In this document: positions 36,398 through 47,807 of the stretch, piece after piece | Layout: the number at the start of each line of letters is the position of its first letter | How positions within the stretch are numbered: the first letter of the stretch is position 1 | NCBI GenBank assembly: GCA_009192285.1 | Contig: CM018604.1 | Location: forward strand, 3,640,580-3,704,579 | DNA from: Morchella semilibera | Lineage: Eukaryota > Ascomycota > Pezizomycetes > Pezizales > Morchellaceae | Direction of reading: 5' to 3' | Length of the DNA stretch: 64,000 nt | Notes under the pieces: generated by a model | What the model was told of the DNA's origin: nothing | The model's input: only the letters and a program-made list of their open reading frames with translations | Database searches by the model: none | Translations under genes and position numbers: made by a program

Positions 36398-37548
36398 TTA
36401 AGCAGTTCCGGCACTGAACCAGACGGTGGCACCGGCGGAGGAGGTAACACCGGCGACAGTGCTGAGGCTGTCAAGGGTGTAAGTGTAGGGAAGGCTAGAT
36501 GCAGAGATGGTTCCAACAAGAGCCTCGTTGGTGCCGATTCCCAAGTCGTTTCCGGTGGCGACAGCATAGCCGGCATCAGTGGAGTAGCTATTACTCAAAT
36601 CAGCATATTGTCCTGGGACGGGAGAGATAGGAAAGAGCTTACATGGCATCCTCAGTGTTGACAAAGACGTTGTTCTCAATCAGAAGCTGGGCACCGTCAC
36701 GGGTGTTGATTCCGTCATTGAGGCTGTCATAGTAGTTGTTATAGATGTGGCCGGTTCCGAAACGGAAGGAAGGACCGCGGGAGTTCAAGTTCTTCCAGTA
36801 GTTGTGGTGGTAGGTAACAGTGAGATGGCCACTGTCCTCAGCACTGTTGCTGTCAGAGTGTCCAACGAGGGAGGCCTTCCAGTGGTCGTGAAGGTAGTTG
36901 TAGGAGACGGTGATCCAGTCGCAGCCGTGGGTGATGTCAAGAAGGCCGTCGTAGTAGTCCTTGTCGTGGTCCATGTCGGAGGAAAGATCGTTGTGGTCGA
37001 TCCAGACGTTGGAGGAAGCCTGAACGGCGATGGCATCGGTGGAGGCAAGAACCTTCTGGATGGTGAGACCACGAACAATGACGTTTTTGGTGTTAAGAAT
37101 TCGGATTCCAATGTTGACGAGGGCTAGACAATATCAGCACTGATCAAATTTAAAGCACCTTACAGACAAGACATACTAGCACCCTGAGCACCAAGGATCG
37201 AGGTATTGGCACCAGGCTTAACAGCAACACCTTCAGATTCGGTAGAGGTGAGAGTTCCACTGATGATGACGATCTTGGCAGCATCACCCGCAACAGCGGA
37301 TTGGAGTGCAGCAAGGGTAGTCACGGTGGTGACAGTGCCCCCCTTACCACCAGTAGTTCCACCGTTCTGGGTAGCGAACTGCCCCGAAAATCGTGAGTAT
37401 TTGGCTTTCTAAGGATTCGAATGTTTCTACTTACACCAGTGCTGGCAACAGTGCTGTATCCAGTAACAGCGCGCTTGTTAAGGGATGATGGAATTGCGGA
37501 AACAAGCTGCGTTAAGCAGACCGCGAGAAGGGAGAGTGAAACTTTCAT
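36398..37548 (-). CDS. Pectate lyase, PL1 family, secreted (330 aa)
   Basis: Exons on the minus strand are 37548-37435, 37378-37177, 37123-36643 and 36593-36398. The introns are 56, 53 and 49 nt and the phases agree. Exon 1 encodes a signal peptide (MKVSLSLLAVCLTQLVSA) and then a Lys-Arg site at about 25-26 that could be a Kex2 cleavage point. The mature protein shows PL1 hallmarks: the NVWIDHND motif, the Asp-rich calcium site (DYYDGLLDI) and the RGPSFRFG segment, which holds the RxPxxR motif with the catalytic Arg. The YSTDAGYAV segment near the end is typical of fungal endo-pectate lyases. The enzyme would cleave polygalacturonate by calcium-dependent beta-elimination outside the cell. The last intron is unusual: its acceptor is TTTGAG and the only CTGAT-like branch site lies within a few bases of it, so that junction deserves an RNA check. 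Confidence 0.92.
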
Positions 37549-40179
37549 TGTAAAGGATTAAAACCGAGCTGAAGAGAGAGGTATTGAGATAGAGAACTCT
37601 GCTGTGATGATGAGAGAAGGGGAAAGCTCTGGGCGGGGGAATTGCAGCTTCTTTATAGCGCTGGGGCATGAGGTATTGGCCCTGACATATTCTAGCATGA
37701 TGGAGTAATATCGCACCATTGTAGTCATGATAGAAGGCCTTGTCGGTGGTCGGAGAATCTTTTCGCGAGAGAACTTTCAAATTTCTAAGGACGAACTCCT
37801 GTACAGATTTGCCGATCAAAAGCGGACCGGGAGTTTCTCTGAAAGAAATATTCAAATAACCATGCCAGGTGAGGTACAATACGTAGATCTTGACATTCTT
37901 CGGCCTTAAACAATGCCATGCGGGAGGCCTTGAGTGGAGATCCATGTGAGTTTGGGTCTACAAAACTTCGGGGTCGGTCCTTGTCGCCGAGAGAATTTCA
38001 TATATCTTCTGGGGATGAAATAGTTCTATTGCCCTGACAGCAGCTAGGTTTCACAACACAAGGTCCCTGCCTATCAAAATCCCTGCCAGGGTCAGTGTCG
38101 ATCTTTTTGGTGTATCCGGTTTTCTAGCCATAGTGAGCACATTTATTAAACCGAATACGGGGAATCAAGATCTCTCACGGTATTCGGTGGTGAGCTTAAA
38201 TTGTTTCCCGTGCAGATGCACATGAGAGGCTTTTCACCCGCTATTCACACTCATGCATCGAGTTCTGCGAACGCCGTGCAGTGTGCCATTTTTCTTCAAA
38301 TATAGCCGGATGGTTGTGGCATTGCCCAATTCATTGATAGAAAGTAAAGATAGCTCTTGTATAATCTCTCGATGTATGGCCACAGACTCGCTGCTATACA
38401 CTACCCTCTCTAACTGCTAGTTTCATAATTATGGACTGTCATGGTACTACATGTACCTACATGTAGGCACCCCATCGATATCTGTTGTTATATTAGTACA
38501 GGTATTCGGGGGGGGGGGGCGAGGGCTCATACTAGGCTTACGTATGGATTCAAGACCGTCCAATATCTGTAAAACTGAGTTGTATTGTGGCCCTTGCTAA
38601 AGTGTTGGGGGTGGTGAAGATCCTGCCCGTGAGGTGAATAAGGAGACGAGAATGCCAAGACAAATCCGATCATCAGTAGGTACATGTAATCTAAGCCTAT
38701 ACGCGCGCATGTATGCTGTACAAGGGGGAGGAACGAGGGTGGTGTCCAAAGGAAGCTTTACCACTATTTCCGGAGAAATTTGTGGGGTGCAGATAGGTAC
38801 GTACTCTTAATATCAACGGCTTGGCTAAATCGAGGACCCATGGAACCCCCCCCCCTCCCCACTGGTAGATGCCGAGTTTCCGGGAGGCAGAGTTTTAGAC
38901 AGGGAAGTTGACATGTACTTTAATTTACCCCTCGATTTCATCTTTGACAACAAGCATTTCGCAATATGCTGTTTTTTTGCTGAAACATCAGCCGGTCTTG
39001 GCCTGCTTTGACCCGAAGCGCGGCGGATCTGGGGGGTTCTCTTCCGCTGCAAATTTATTGGAACTAGTACCTTTCGGCGCACTGTTAGCCAATGGATATT
39101 CATGTCAAGTACTCCGGGTTCGATTTACTTTTACACAAATATTTAATATGCCTTGGACTGGATATCACAAACGAAGCCTCTCCGCTTGCTCCGTGAATAA
39201 GCCTTCGGTAGACTAATTCCCCGAATGCTATACAAATAAGCACATGTAACAAAATCCACCCATAAACCTACAATGCATCTGAATATTTCCTGGGGGCGGG
39301 GTTCGTTCTTTTGTAGAGGTCGAATAAAAAAACCTCAGAGCCCGAGTACTAGTTACACATAATCGGCTATTAGTCGCAGTATGGTTATCTGCATAACACT
39401 CGTACGAGAGAATTACCAAACTCTATTGAAAAAAGATAGCCCTTCATGCCCTTATCGCGTACTGGCGCTCATTAAGCCCACAAAATCATCTCTCCTCACT
39501 CGCCCATTTCTGAGGGTTAGGGTTCTATCTTGGCCCGGTTTTCGAAATTTCATAAAGTTTCGGCGATGGATCATTAAATCCTCCGAAAGGCTTAATCTCG
39601 CAACCGCAGTCTGTAAAACCCTTGAACGCTGTTGGTTTCCGCGCCGGGAAGGGATGATTATAATATCAATTCCGGAGTATAGTAGCTGCACATGTAGGAT
39701 GATTCGTCGGAGTAGCATCGGCTTGAGGGGCATGTAGAAGGGGTTTAGATTAGTAGGACCCTGGTTGTATGATAAAAGCATACGTACATGTAGATGTATA
39801 TGTGCGGTTGATATGAAGTGTCAAAGCTAGAATGAGGAATAGTAAGCACTCTGGGCGAATATATTAGTACGGCAGTACAACAAAAGGCTGGGCGGGAGGA
39901 TGTCCCAACCGTGTTGTATGTACTAGAGCCGGCTTCAGAATCACTAATGGCTGGCTTCAAGCTTGGATGTGTTATAAATATGTTAATTTTTGACACGGAG
40001 GTTAGGACCAAGTTTTGGTACTGTTGATACATGAGACCAACCTAAATAGCACTATGGCAGCTGCTACCCGATCGGTCGATCCCTTATGTGAAAGTTATTA
40101 AAAGAAAATATAAAATAAAAATTTATCATAGAAAGGGGCTTTTCGATTCGAAGGTGATCAAGTGGTGGTGTAGCATACG
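37549..40179. other. Intergenic, no gene seen
   Basis: More than 2.6 kb without a supportable gene. The left end is the pectate lyase promoter. It contains four TACATGTA copies (38448, 38458, 38681, 39785) and a TTAGGG-like pair (about 39514-39525). Short open frames here have no recognisable features. Confidence 0.5.
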
Positions 40180-40181
40180 TA

Positions 40182-41861
40182 CAGCGGTAGGTAAAAAGTC
40201 TTGGAATGCGGCTGAAACAAATGTCTCAGTTACAATCCCAGTGATCCGTTTGTATGTTTGCTCAATGTAAGGCCTTCCTTGTAGGGCAACCGTGACAACA
40301 CAAAGTCTGAATACTACTAGTAGGCCGATGCCATTACATGTATTCGGGTTCTTTTCAATAAATCCAGGTTCACCAAATGACTGTTTACAGACCGGACCCG
40401 GCTCTCAAGCCCCAGGTTAAGAATCGCCGCATGGAGACCACTCCCGTTCAACGCTCCCAAGTTATCACGATGCACGAGTTGGGGTTGACCTATACAGAAA
40501 TAGTGGAGAAGACAGGGTTAAAGAGAACAACCTGCTGGAATATTGTGAAAAGAGACAAGGAGAGGCGAGAAGCTGGATCCCTGACACCTTATACTGCTAC
40601 TGCACCTCGAAGCGGCCGTCCAGAGAAGTTAAGCAAAAGAGAGAGAAGATATCTGGTTTCATTAGCAAAGAGATACCGGCGGATGAATCTAGGAGCACTT
40701 ACGAAGAGCTTAATCACCAAGATTTCCATAAAGACGACACGTAAATACCTGAAACGAGCAGGTATCGGTAGACGACGAGCTAAAAGGAAGCCTTTTCTTT
40801 CAAAAATACACAAATTGAAGCGGATGATGTGGTGTAAAGAACGGAAAAATTGGACTTTGGAAGAGTGGGGAGAGGTAATATGGACAGATGAGTCTCGATT
40901 CGAAGTGGGACATCACGCCGGTACTTGTTGGGTATCTAGGGCACCCGGAGAGGAGGATAAACCAGAATGCCTACTCCCGACATTTAAGAGTGGTAGAAGT
41001 TCGATCATGATATGGGGAAGCATACAGCTACATCATAAAGGACCTATGGTTATTCTTCCTAACAAAGGTCTCAAAGCAAAAGACTACGTACAACTCATTA
41101 TCAAGCCTGCCCTATATCCCTTCTACAAAACACGATACAAGGCAACCCACAAAACACTTGTAATGGAGGATGGAGCCCCCCCTCATAGAGCCAAAATTGC
41201 TAGCGAAGCAAGAAGTCGTTTGCGCATTCAGAAGATGGCATGGCCTGCACAATCACCTGACCTCAATCCTATCGAGAACCTTTGGAGGATCATGAAAACA
41301 AGGATAAGAAAGAGGGGGATTACTACTGAAGAACAGTTAAGAAAAGCTTTGCAGGAAGAGTGGGATAGGTTTACTCCCGAGGACTTCAGAAGGATTATAG
41401 AAAGTATGCCCAAAAGGGTAAAGGAGTGCTTGAGGAACCGTGGGGGCGCGACACACTATTAGGCAAGTCTCGTTACTAGTAGTTTTTTTCATAGTAATTT
41501 TACACATACTAATTTATTCTATAGCATATAGTCTCGTTCATGACTATCTTGTCCTTGATTGGCTTATTCGTTGTAGTTTAATTCATAGTGGACTCATTTT
41601 TATTGGACTCGTTACTTGTAGTAAATGCACTGGTTGACAACCGGGCCGGGGAATGCTTAGGCTGCATAGTTTACTCTCAATATTTTTAGTTGTCATAATT
41701 TTTTATTATCTATATTCCAGTTTTGTCTGTGGTAGTTTTGTCTGTGGTAGTTTTGCCCGTGGTGGTCTTGTCCATAGTCTCGTTATTGTAGAGACTCAGT
41801 TGTCAGTAAGATCAAGTGAGACATGTCTCAGGTGCATTCCAAGACTTTTTACCTACCGCTG
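40182..41861 (+). mobile_element. Complete Tc1/mariner-type DNA transposon, 1680 bp
   Basis: The left end (from 40182) begins CAGCGGTAGGTAAAAAGTC and the right end is its inverted copy, identical over the first 28 bases. A less perfect match (CTGAxACAxATGTCTCA) extends it to about 45 bp. Both ends are flanked by TA (40180-40181 and 41862-41863), the target duplication of this superfamily. One intact transposase ORF lies inside. The 370 bp between its stop and the right end are non-coding and contain near-perfect 15-mer repeats (TTTTGTCTGTGGTAG at about 41720-41750). The almost perfect terminal repeats and unbroken ORF suggest recent insertion and possible current activity. Confidence 0.9.
40377..41462 (+). 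CDS. Tc1-like DD34E transposase (361 aa), intact
   Basis: A single uninterrupted ORF inside the 1.68-kb element. The N-terminus (about residues 22-130) has two helix-turn-helix-like parts separated by a GRP-hook-like motif (SGRPEKLS, about residues 79-86), as in Tc1 DNA-binding domains. A basic segment (GRRRAKRKP, about 131-139) may be the nuclear localisation signal. The catalytic triad is visible: Asp171 in WTDESRF, Asp265 in MEDGAPPH and Glu300 in SPDLNPIENLW. There are 34 residues between the second Asp and the Glu, so it is DD34E, the Tc1 type rather than mariner DD34D or pogo. All three residues and the family motifs are present, so the protein could be functional. The enzyme would cut at the inverted repeats and insert at TA. 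Confidence 0.95.
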   Translation: MTVYRPDPALKPQVKNRRMETTPVQRSQVITMHELGLTYTEIVEKTGLKRTTCWNIVKRDKERREAGSLTPYTATAPRSGRPEKLSKRERRYLVSLAKRYRRMNLGALTKSLITKISIKTTRKYLKRAGIGRRRAKRKPFLSKIHKLKRMMWCKERKNWTLEEWGEVIWTDESRFEVGHHAGTCWVSRAPGEEDKPECLLPTFKSGRSSIMIWGSIQLHHKGPMVILPNKGLKAKDYVQLIIKPALYPFYKTRYKATHKTLVMEDGAPPHRAKIASEARSRLRIQKMAWPAQSPDLNPIENLWRIMKTRIRKRGITTEEQLRKALQEEWDRFTPEDFRRIIESMPKRVKECLRNRGGATHY

Positions 41862-41863
41862 TA

Positions 41864-42227
41864 CATTCCTCGACTGCGGAATTAGTATCTTGTGCTTTTG
41901 CGCTTCAAATGCGCCCGACATCCTGCCGTCAGCCAAACTACATAATCCCCAAAATCCCTACAAGTACATACAAGTATTCACTATTAAAAATGCCACATCA
42001 AAAGTCTAGAAACTATCTCTTCCCTCGCCATAATCACCCTGGAGTCCTGAATGCCGGCCCGTAGTGAACCCCTGCGTAACTTAAGTACATGTAATCCTCT
42101 AAACTGAGCGAGTTCTCCCCTGCATGTGAGGATGGTTATGTAAGGTCATGGAAAATATCCTAGAAGTAGAAGCCAGTTTCTTTGCCTCGTTTCCCACATT
42201 TTTATGCGTCAGAAACAGCCAGAAGGC
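41864..42227. other. Intergenic between transposon and tRNA gene
   Basis: About 360 bp without a gene; one TACATGTA at 42086. Confidence 0.5.
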
Positions 42228-42301
42228 GGTTGCGCGGTGTAGCTGGTTATCACATTTGCCTCATACGCAAGTGATCCTCGGTTCGAGCCCGGGCGCAATC
42301 A
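42228..42301 (+). tRNA. tRNA-Met (CAT), elongator type, no intron
   Basis: The sequence folds into a full cloverleaf. The acceptor stem is GGTTGCG with CGCAATC, containing one G-U pair. The D arm has GGTT in its loop. The anticodon stem is TTTGC/GCAAG and the seven-base loop CTCATAC has CAT at positions 34-36. The T arm is CTCGG-TTCGAGC-CCGGG. The discriminator base is A at 42301. Internal promoter boxes are present (box B is GGTTCGAGCCC) and a TTTT terminator starts at about 42303. The T-loop starts with TTCGA, typical of elongator tRNAs; initiator tRNAs usually have a different T loop, so this is called elongator Met. No intron is present. Confidence 0.93.
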
Positions 42302-42971
42302 CTTTTGCTGGCCCGAGCATTGGGGTCTGAATAGCTCGGGTGGTGGAAGTCAAACTATTGGTTCGTGGTGGTTGTAGTGGTGAAGGGGGTACTGGAAGCT
42401 CGATTCGTGGTTGGTAGATGGATACGCCAAGCGAGTAACTCAAATAAGAGCAGGCGAGCTCTAGGGCACGGGTTTCTCTTTATCGTAAGTCGTCGCTCTC
42501 TACTGAAGACCGTGGGTTTCTTGTTTTAGTTGCGCAACGTTTTTGTAGATGGAACTAGTGGTGGTTCGAGGGCTACAACGTTTTTAAAACCCTCGAAAAT
42601 GAACTATTTCGAGTGATAGGCGATGATATACAGATGTAGGTACACACCACACCTTCTTCGGTACTTTAGGGAGAAAGTGGAATCAGATCCCTAGGGACTG
42701 ATTACGAATGTGTAACCCTAACCCAGTCCGGGTATTAACAAGCAGGGGCCAAGCCTTCGTGTAGGCGACTGGACACCAATGGGGGATGCCATATAGAGAT
42801 AGGACCAGTGTGTCAAAATGATAATCTAGTATGAAATGCTGTTGTTCCGTAGTCGTGGGAGATACATGATCATTACTATAGGTAGAAGCGAGCGGTTTGT
42901 AGAGAAATTTTGTATACATGTAATAGGCGGCTAATGGGCATTAAGAAGAGTTCACACTTCAAGGGCATGTA
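42302..42971. other. Intergenic, no gene seen
   Basis: No supportable gene. It contains a TTAGGG-like pair (about 42714-42725) and one TACATGTA (42915). Confidence 0.45.
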
Positions 42972-43216
42972 TTGCACGGTGCCACAAGTAGTTGAACATG
43001 ATAGTAACCATACAAACCACCTAACAACATCAAAATTTCGAAGTCGCACTCTCGAGCTGACATTTTAGTCGTAGGTACTATCACAGCTGGAGAATCTATA
43101 TCTAAGGTTCTTTTGCTCCATCTCCTTGCGCTTGTAGAGAAATACGTCTTTAAAGTTGCATTCCCATACAAATTTTGTTGCAAGGTGAATGTTCGCTTAC
43201 TTGTGGAAACCCACCA
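42972..43216. mobile_element. MITE of a TA-flanked TTGYCGG family, diverged copy, about 245 bp
   Basis: The left end reads TTGCACGGTGCCACAAGTA and the right end is a partly matching inverted copy containing CCACAAGTAAGCGAACATT in reverse complement. TA flanks both ends (42970-42971 and 43217-43218). The interior aligns along its length with the element at 53449-53690, for example around CAAAATTTCGAAGTCGC, at an identity I estimate by eye at about 65 percent. It has no coding capacity. The terminal mismatches say this copy is old. Confidence 0.6.
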
Positions 43217-43218
43217 TA

Positions 43219-43684
43219 CGTTCTTAGCGCCGTTCTTTTGGAGTCTCTCTGAGTTCCTACTCGACAATAGGGCAAGCGTAGTAAAAAGAAAGACCAGTAG
43301 CTGTGCTAATTAAATTTATAAAGCCGAAACATACATACCTCAAAGTTTGTGCCTTGATCTTGTTCGTGCATTAGACAAGTAATGGCGTTAAGAATTGCTG
43401 AGACTATACGTAGACGCGTGTTGCGCCGGTGGGCGTCTATTCAGCTCCATAGATTCTTCAAGATAACGGACGCGCTGTAAGTAACATTAACCAGAATGAA
43501 GGACGGGGTGTAGGTACGTTTGATTGGGCTCATCTGCAGTGGGAGCTAGTTACGGGCGGACCTCGGGTATCCCCCCACACCCCACAATCTTGTCCCACAA
43601 CCAATACCCCACGTACATATAGGGGTGGGGTAGAAGCGATTGTATGTCTCGCACATCAACAAAGCTCACTCAGAAAAGCTAACC
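43219..43684. other. Nitrilase promoter region
   Basis: No gene seen; this is the intergenic stretch immediately upstream of the nitrilase start. Confidence 0.5.
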
Positions 43685-44786
43685 ATGAAAGTCGCTATCG
43701 CCCAATATCACACCCGTGAAAATCTCGAAGAGACTCTATGTTGTCTAGAACATGTAGCCAATGAGGCTTCAAAAAAGGGCGTGGGACTCCTACTGTTTCC
43801 AGAAGCTTTCCTAGGTGGATATCCGCGGACATGCAGCTTTGGTGCTGTAGTTGGTTCGCGGAGCGAGAAGGGAAGGGACCAGTATTATGAGTATTGGAAG
43901 CAGTGTGTGGACTTGGGGGATTCATGTCCGGATGGGACAGGGATCTATAGGCCGGGAGCTGGGGATGGGACACGAGAGAGGTTGGAGGAGATTTCCAGGG
44001 AGGCAAACTTATTTTTGGTGGTAGGATTAGTGGAGAAGTGTGGTGGGAGTCTGTACTGCGCATGTGTATTCGTAGACGCGGAAAGGGGGCTTGTGGGAAA
44101 GAGAAGAAAGGTTATGCCAGTAAGTTTTTTTGAGCTATAAAGATTAATGGAGTTTAACAAATAGCTAAGACAGGGACAGAGAGGGTTGTTTGGGGGGTGG
44201 GATCTCCAAAGACCTTGAAGGCGGTGGAAGCCAGCATTGCGGGGCAACAGGTGACTCTGGGAGCTGCAATTTGCTGGGAGAATTAGTAAGTCCTGAGCTT
44301 GCATCCAAGTAATAATAATGGAGTTGTTTAAATCAGGACTTTAGTATGCCGCTGTTGCGTACTTCCCTATACGCTCAAGGGGTATCAATATACCTTGCAC
44401 CCACAGCCGACGCCAGAGAGTCCTGGATGTCGACCATGCGGCACATAGCAATGGAGGGACGATGCTTCGTCTTAAGCTGTAATCAGTATGTTCAAAGCCA
44501 TCAACTACCGGACTACGTGGATGGCTATGAACCGCTCGGGCTGGACAGTATAACTGTGTCTTCGGGGGGAAGTGCAATTATAGATCCGATGGGGAACGTC
44601 CTTGCTGGGCCATTAGTTTGCAAGGAAGGAATTTTGGAGTATATAATCAAGGATGTAGAAGAGCAGGTCGTGAGGGGGAAAATGGACATGGACGTGGGCT
44701 TCGCCGGACATTATGCAAGAGGTGATGTATTTAAATTCAGTGTTGAGGGCTTGGATCTAGGGCAACGCGCTAGTGGTGAGGACTAA
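43685..44786 (+). CDS. Nitrilase (carbon-nitrogen hydrolase family), three exons (330 aa)
   Basis: Exons are 43685-44119, 44170-44285 and 44345-44786. The introns are 50 and 59 nt with GTAAGT-type donors, and the phases agree. I start at MKVAIAQ, the usual nitrilase opening, although the frame is open 15 codons further upstream. The catalytic triad is complete: Glu40 in FPEAF, Lys142 in RRKVMPT and Cys180 in CWENYMP. The two introns lie just after the Lys motif and within the Tyr codon of the Cys motif. Length is near the family norm of 310-370. The enzyme would hydrolyse an organic nitrile to the acid and ammonia. The CWENYMP motif and first-helix sequence are closer to true nitrilases than to amidases. 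Cyanide hydratase is a less likely alternative because those are usually longer. No signal peptide, so cytosolic. Confidence 0.92.
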
Positions 44787-45021
44787 ACATCTCAATTGAT
44801 CGGTACTGTAGTCTTTTTTTTTTTGTTTAATTTGTTAATTGTACATAGCCCTACAGCTATGAAAATATCGCACTCCCCGGAACTACCCCTCCTCCCTCGC
44901 CATATTCTTGAATAATATAATAAAGGAAATTTAATGAAAATAACGAGAATAATGAGCGATTATGGCGACGGCCTTTGCGGTCCATTTCCTACTCCTGACT
45001 CCTCTCCACGTCACCCCATTC
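44787..45021. other. Intergenic downstream of nitrilase
   Basis: No gene seen; a short T run lies at about 44814-44824. Confidence 0.4.
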
Positions 45022-45249
45022 TCATCCGTATTTTCTTACTTTTAATTTTTCCTTTTCGTCCGCGTCTGTCTCCCCTCTTTCTTTACGTCCATGTTTCAGC
45101 CATTGGTCCCATATGTCTAGTGCTTTTTCTATGCCTTTCTTGGTCCGCAATAGTTCCTCTACTGTGGTGTGATTCGGGGCCTTTTTCCTGCTCTCGGCGG
45201 TGAGGGCATAGCTTGTGAGGATGTGCTCGACGTCCTGGATGATCGGCAC
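45022..45249 (-). CDS. Possible last exon of a small helical protein
   Basis: The minus-strand frame, read from IIQDVEHILTSYALT to a Lys/Glu-rich tail ending RKYG, has a natural helical composition unlike the surrounding intergenic frames. The first in-frame Met codon is an alternative start (GTG), so a true start or an upstream exon is missing. A stop lies a few codons further up (about 45282), with an acceptor-like CATACAG between. I could not build a full gene. It is either a terminal exon, a gene remnant or chance. Confidence 0.25.
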   Translation of the reverse strand: MPIIQDVEHILTSYALTAESRKKAPNHTTVEELLRTKKGIEKALDIWDQWLKHGRKERGETDADEKEKLKVRKYG

Positions 45250-46672
45250 TGTGGTTGATGAGGCTGTATGTGTTGTTCACTGTTACGGTGGGCGCGGAGA
45301 ACGTGTTCGTTCGAAAGCTGCGAAGAGTAGATAAAGCGTGGTTATTTGTTCTAGTAGATGGATGAGGCGGACTGGTGTTATTGTACCCAGGCTACATATC
45401 GAGTGATGGGTCATGAGGAGGGATCACAAGGGGGAGGTGATCAACCCCCTATCACCAGAAAGATGAAAAGAAACTCGCGAATGCCTTCTTGGCAATAATT
45501 AGCAAGATATTCTCCAGTCGGGGGTGGTTCTGGGCTTTCATTGTGGTGCGTGTAAGCAAGGGACAGGGCACTCGGTTAGCGTGTTTACTACTTACAATAC
45601 TAAACACGTTACTACCAAAGTCTGCCTTACATTCGGTTCTCACATGTAGACCTCACCATTCCCTTACCACCTGTCGCTGGATTTTAATTAGCATGCTAAC
45701 ACACTTTGATCTGCCCATCTAAGCGCACACGGGCCTGAGACCCGGGAGAATACACTACTGCCTGTCTAGTGTATCGATCCATTGATCTAGCCGTCACACG
45801 TCGGATCAGAAGAGGGACTCCAAGGGACAGCATATCTATAGGAGAAAGACACCATAAGGATATTCCGGACAGCAATGGCTGTCAAAAGTTATCACGAGCA
45901 TTTGGTCTGCTAAAAACTGGCAGGTTTTAAGTCCCGTATGTGTAACTTGGGTAAAAATATAGATTCTCGTCAGGAAATAGAGTGCTAATCACACAGCATC
46001 AGGATCCGATATCGCAGCAAGAGGGGCTAAAACTGTGGATTGACGAAAGTTTGATTGTCAATCTAGACCTTTTTCCTTTATGCACATGCCAGCACCCGGG
46101 GAACGAAAAGACGCAGCCGTAATGCGTTGGACCTCCAATGTACTAGATCACGATTTAGTTATTCAAGAGCCTAGTTACCTCGAAGCTCGGGTAGGCGAGA
46201 TACCAAGGGTTTTAAGTTTCGTTTACTGACGTGACGTTCTAGATTTGGTGTGAAGCTAGAATATCTATGTCTCAAATATAAATGTTACCTACATGTAGTT
46301 CCGAAGGCTGGAATATAAAGGTGGCGCATATTGCATGGCAAGTGTGGCTTTCTGCATACAAGTAAGACATACAGATGCACGTGCACCGAATGTTACACGC
46401 GCAACACGACGTGACAGTCACGCGGTAGTTCTAACCCCAACGAAACACTTTGATGGAGACGGGTCAATCTTAATATTTACATGCGCATACAGGCATCGAA
46501 CACGGCTCTAGAATACATTTTAAATTGAGTAAAGGAAGTGCGCACGGTTTGCCCTTGTATGGATCGACTGTGGCTGTGGGTTCGAAAGTCTCAAGGAATT
46601 CATGCCCTTCTGATGCCATGGATATTAATTATAAAATAGCTACAGCTTCTTACCTAACCTCTAAGGGGGCGT
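45250..46672. other. Intergenic, no gene seen
   Basis: About 1.4 kb without a supportable gene; one TACATGTA at 46290. Confidence 0.45.
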
Positions 46673-46984
46673 ATGCAGTACCTGTGGGGTTGCTTCCGGC
46701 GGTTTTCCTTGCCAGATAGTGATCCAGACTTAGATATATACGAGGACGGACAACATGCAAAACAATCCCGGGTACTGGTTTTCAGCCCTCCGGAGGAGTG
46801 GAAGGTGCCGCGAAAATCTATCGATCCTCGACACGCGTGTGAGACCAGGACTGTAAAGTTCCGGACGGCATGTTTCTTTCGAGGAGCCTGTGATGGCTGT
46901 ACACAGAAGACCACTTTGACTGCTGTCAGCAATCTCATGCTCGCCGCAGAGCGTATAGTGGGTGCGTTCGTTCCCGTATTCTAG
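46673..46984 (+). CDS. Hypothetical protein, 103 aa, weakly supported
   Basis: A single open frame from ATG at 46673 to TAG at 46982-46984. It starts MQYLWGCFRRFSLPD, has an acidic stretch (DPDLDIYED) and then a mixed body with four cysteines in the second half (ETR, FRTACFFRGACDGC region). No signal peptide and no family I recognise. Composition looks protein-like rather than repeat-derived, but there is no intron, homology or neighbour to confirm it. Confidence 0.35.
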   Translation: MQYLWGCFRRFSLPDSDPDLDIYEDGQHAKQSRVLVFSPPEEWKVPRKSIDPRHACETRTVKFRTACFFRGACDGCTQKTTLTAVSNLMLAAERIVGAFVPVF

Positions 46985-47807
46985 TGTGCATGATTTTTTT
47001 TTTCCATTATTAGTGCTGTCAATAGTCTTTCTGATATACATGTATATGTGGAGTACAAATCACAATCCCTGCATCGATCAATATATCTAATTGACCCGCT
47101 TAGGCCCTATAGGTTTAAGCTCCTGTTTGCAGTATAATATTGTATAGGACGGTATATGCGCACTATGAGTTTCCGCAACGACCCCCCCCCCCCCCCGCAT
47201 GGGGAGGGCCCAGGGCACCTGCTGATTTGAATTATCCGAACAGCTCGTACCACGCCCACCTACACATCTTTACAGATAAAATGTCTTTTATGTACATCTG
47301 TGTTGCCGCAGCAAAACTCTCTCTATTGCATAGGGCTGCAAATTTCCACAATTATATGCTTGAGCGACCCACTCCTTGCATCAAAGGCTATTTTGACTCT
47401 GGACCCCGAGCCAAGCGTCAGGATAAAGTTAGGCTGAGGAAAAGAAGGTTGGGTTGCATGTGGGAAGCCGGAGAGCAATCAATGATAAGGTAATCAGATG
47501 GTTTCAGGGGTGGACTGTTGCGTCTTCGGCGGTCTGTACCTGCCTGGGTGCGCCAAGTAGAGAGAAAAATCACATGTACTTAACGGTAGCTGTTTTCTGT
47601 CAATTCTATTCGAGTCAATATCATCCAGCCATCCATTGTCGAGAAGAGATAATCAGTAGGAAGCTATACATATATGACTGGTAAGTAGGCACCGTCAACG
47701 ATTCGTAAGTGCGGTAATACTACATGGTTGAAGCTAACAGAGCCTCTTCTGTTTATAGTTACCATCTTCAACTCGTAAAGCCTTGCCATAATTCGTGCAC
47801 CAAGGCC
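46985..47807. other. Intergenic upstream of WSC gene
   Basis: No supportable gene. A run of about 14 C (47182-47195) and one TACATGTA (47037) are present. Confidence 0.45.

Noticed and set aside
38825-39216. Frames of 92-102 codons on both strands
   Set aside because: Opposite-strand overlap, no domain and no expression signals; probably chance.
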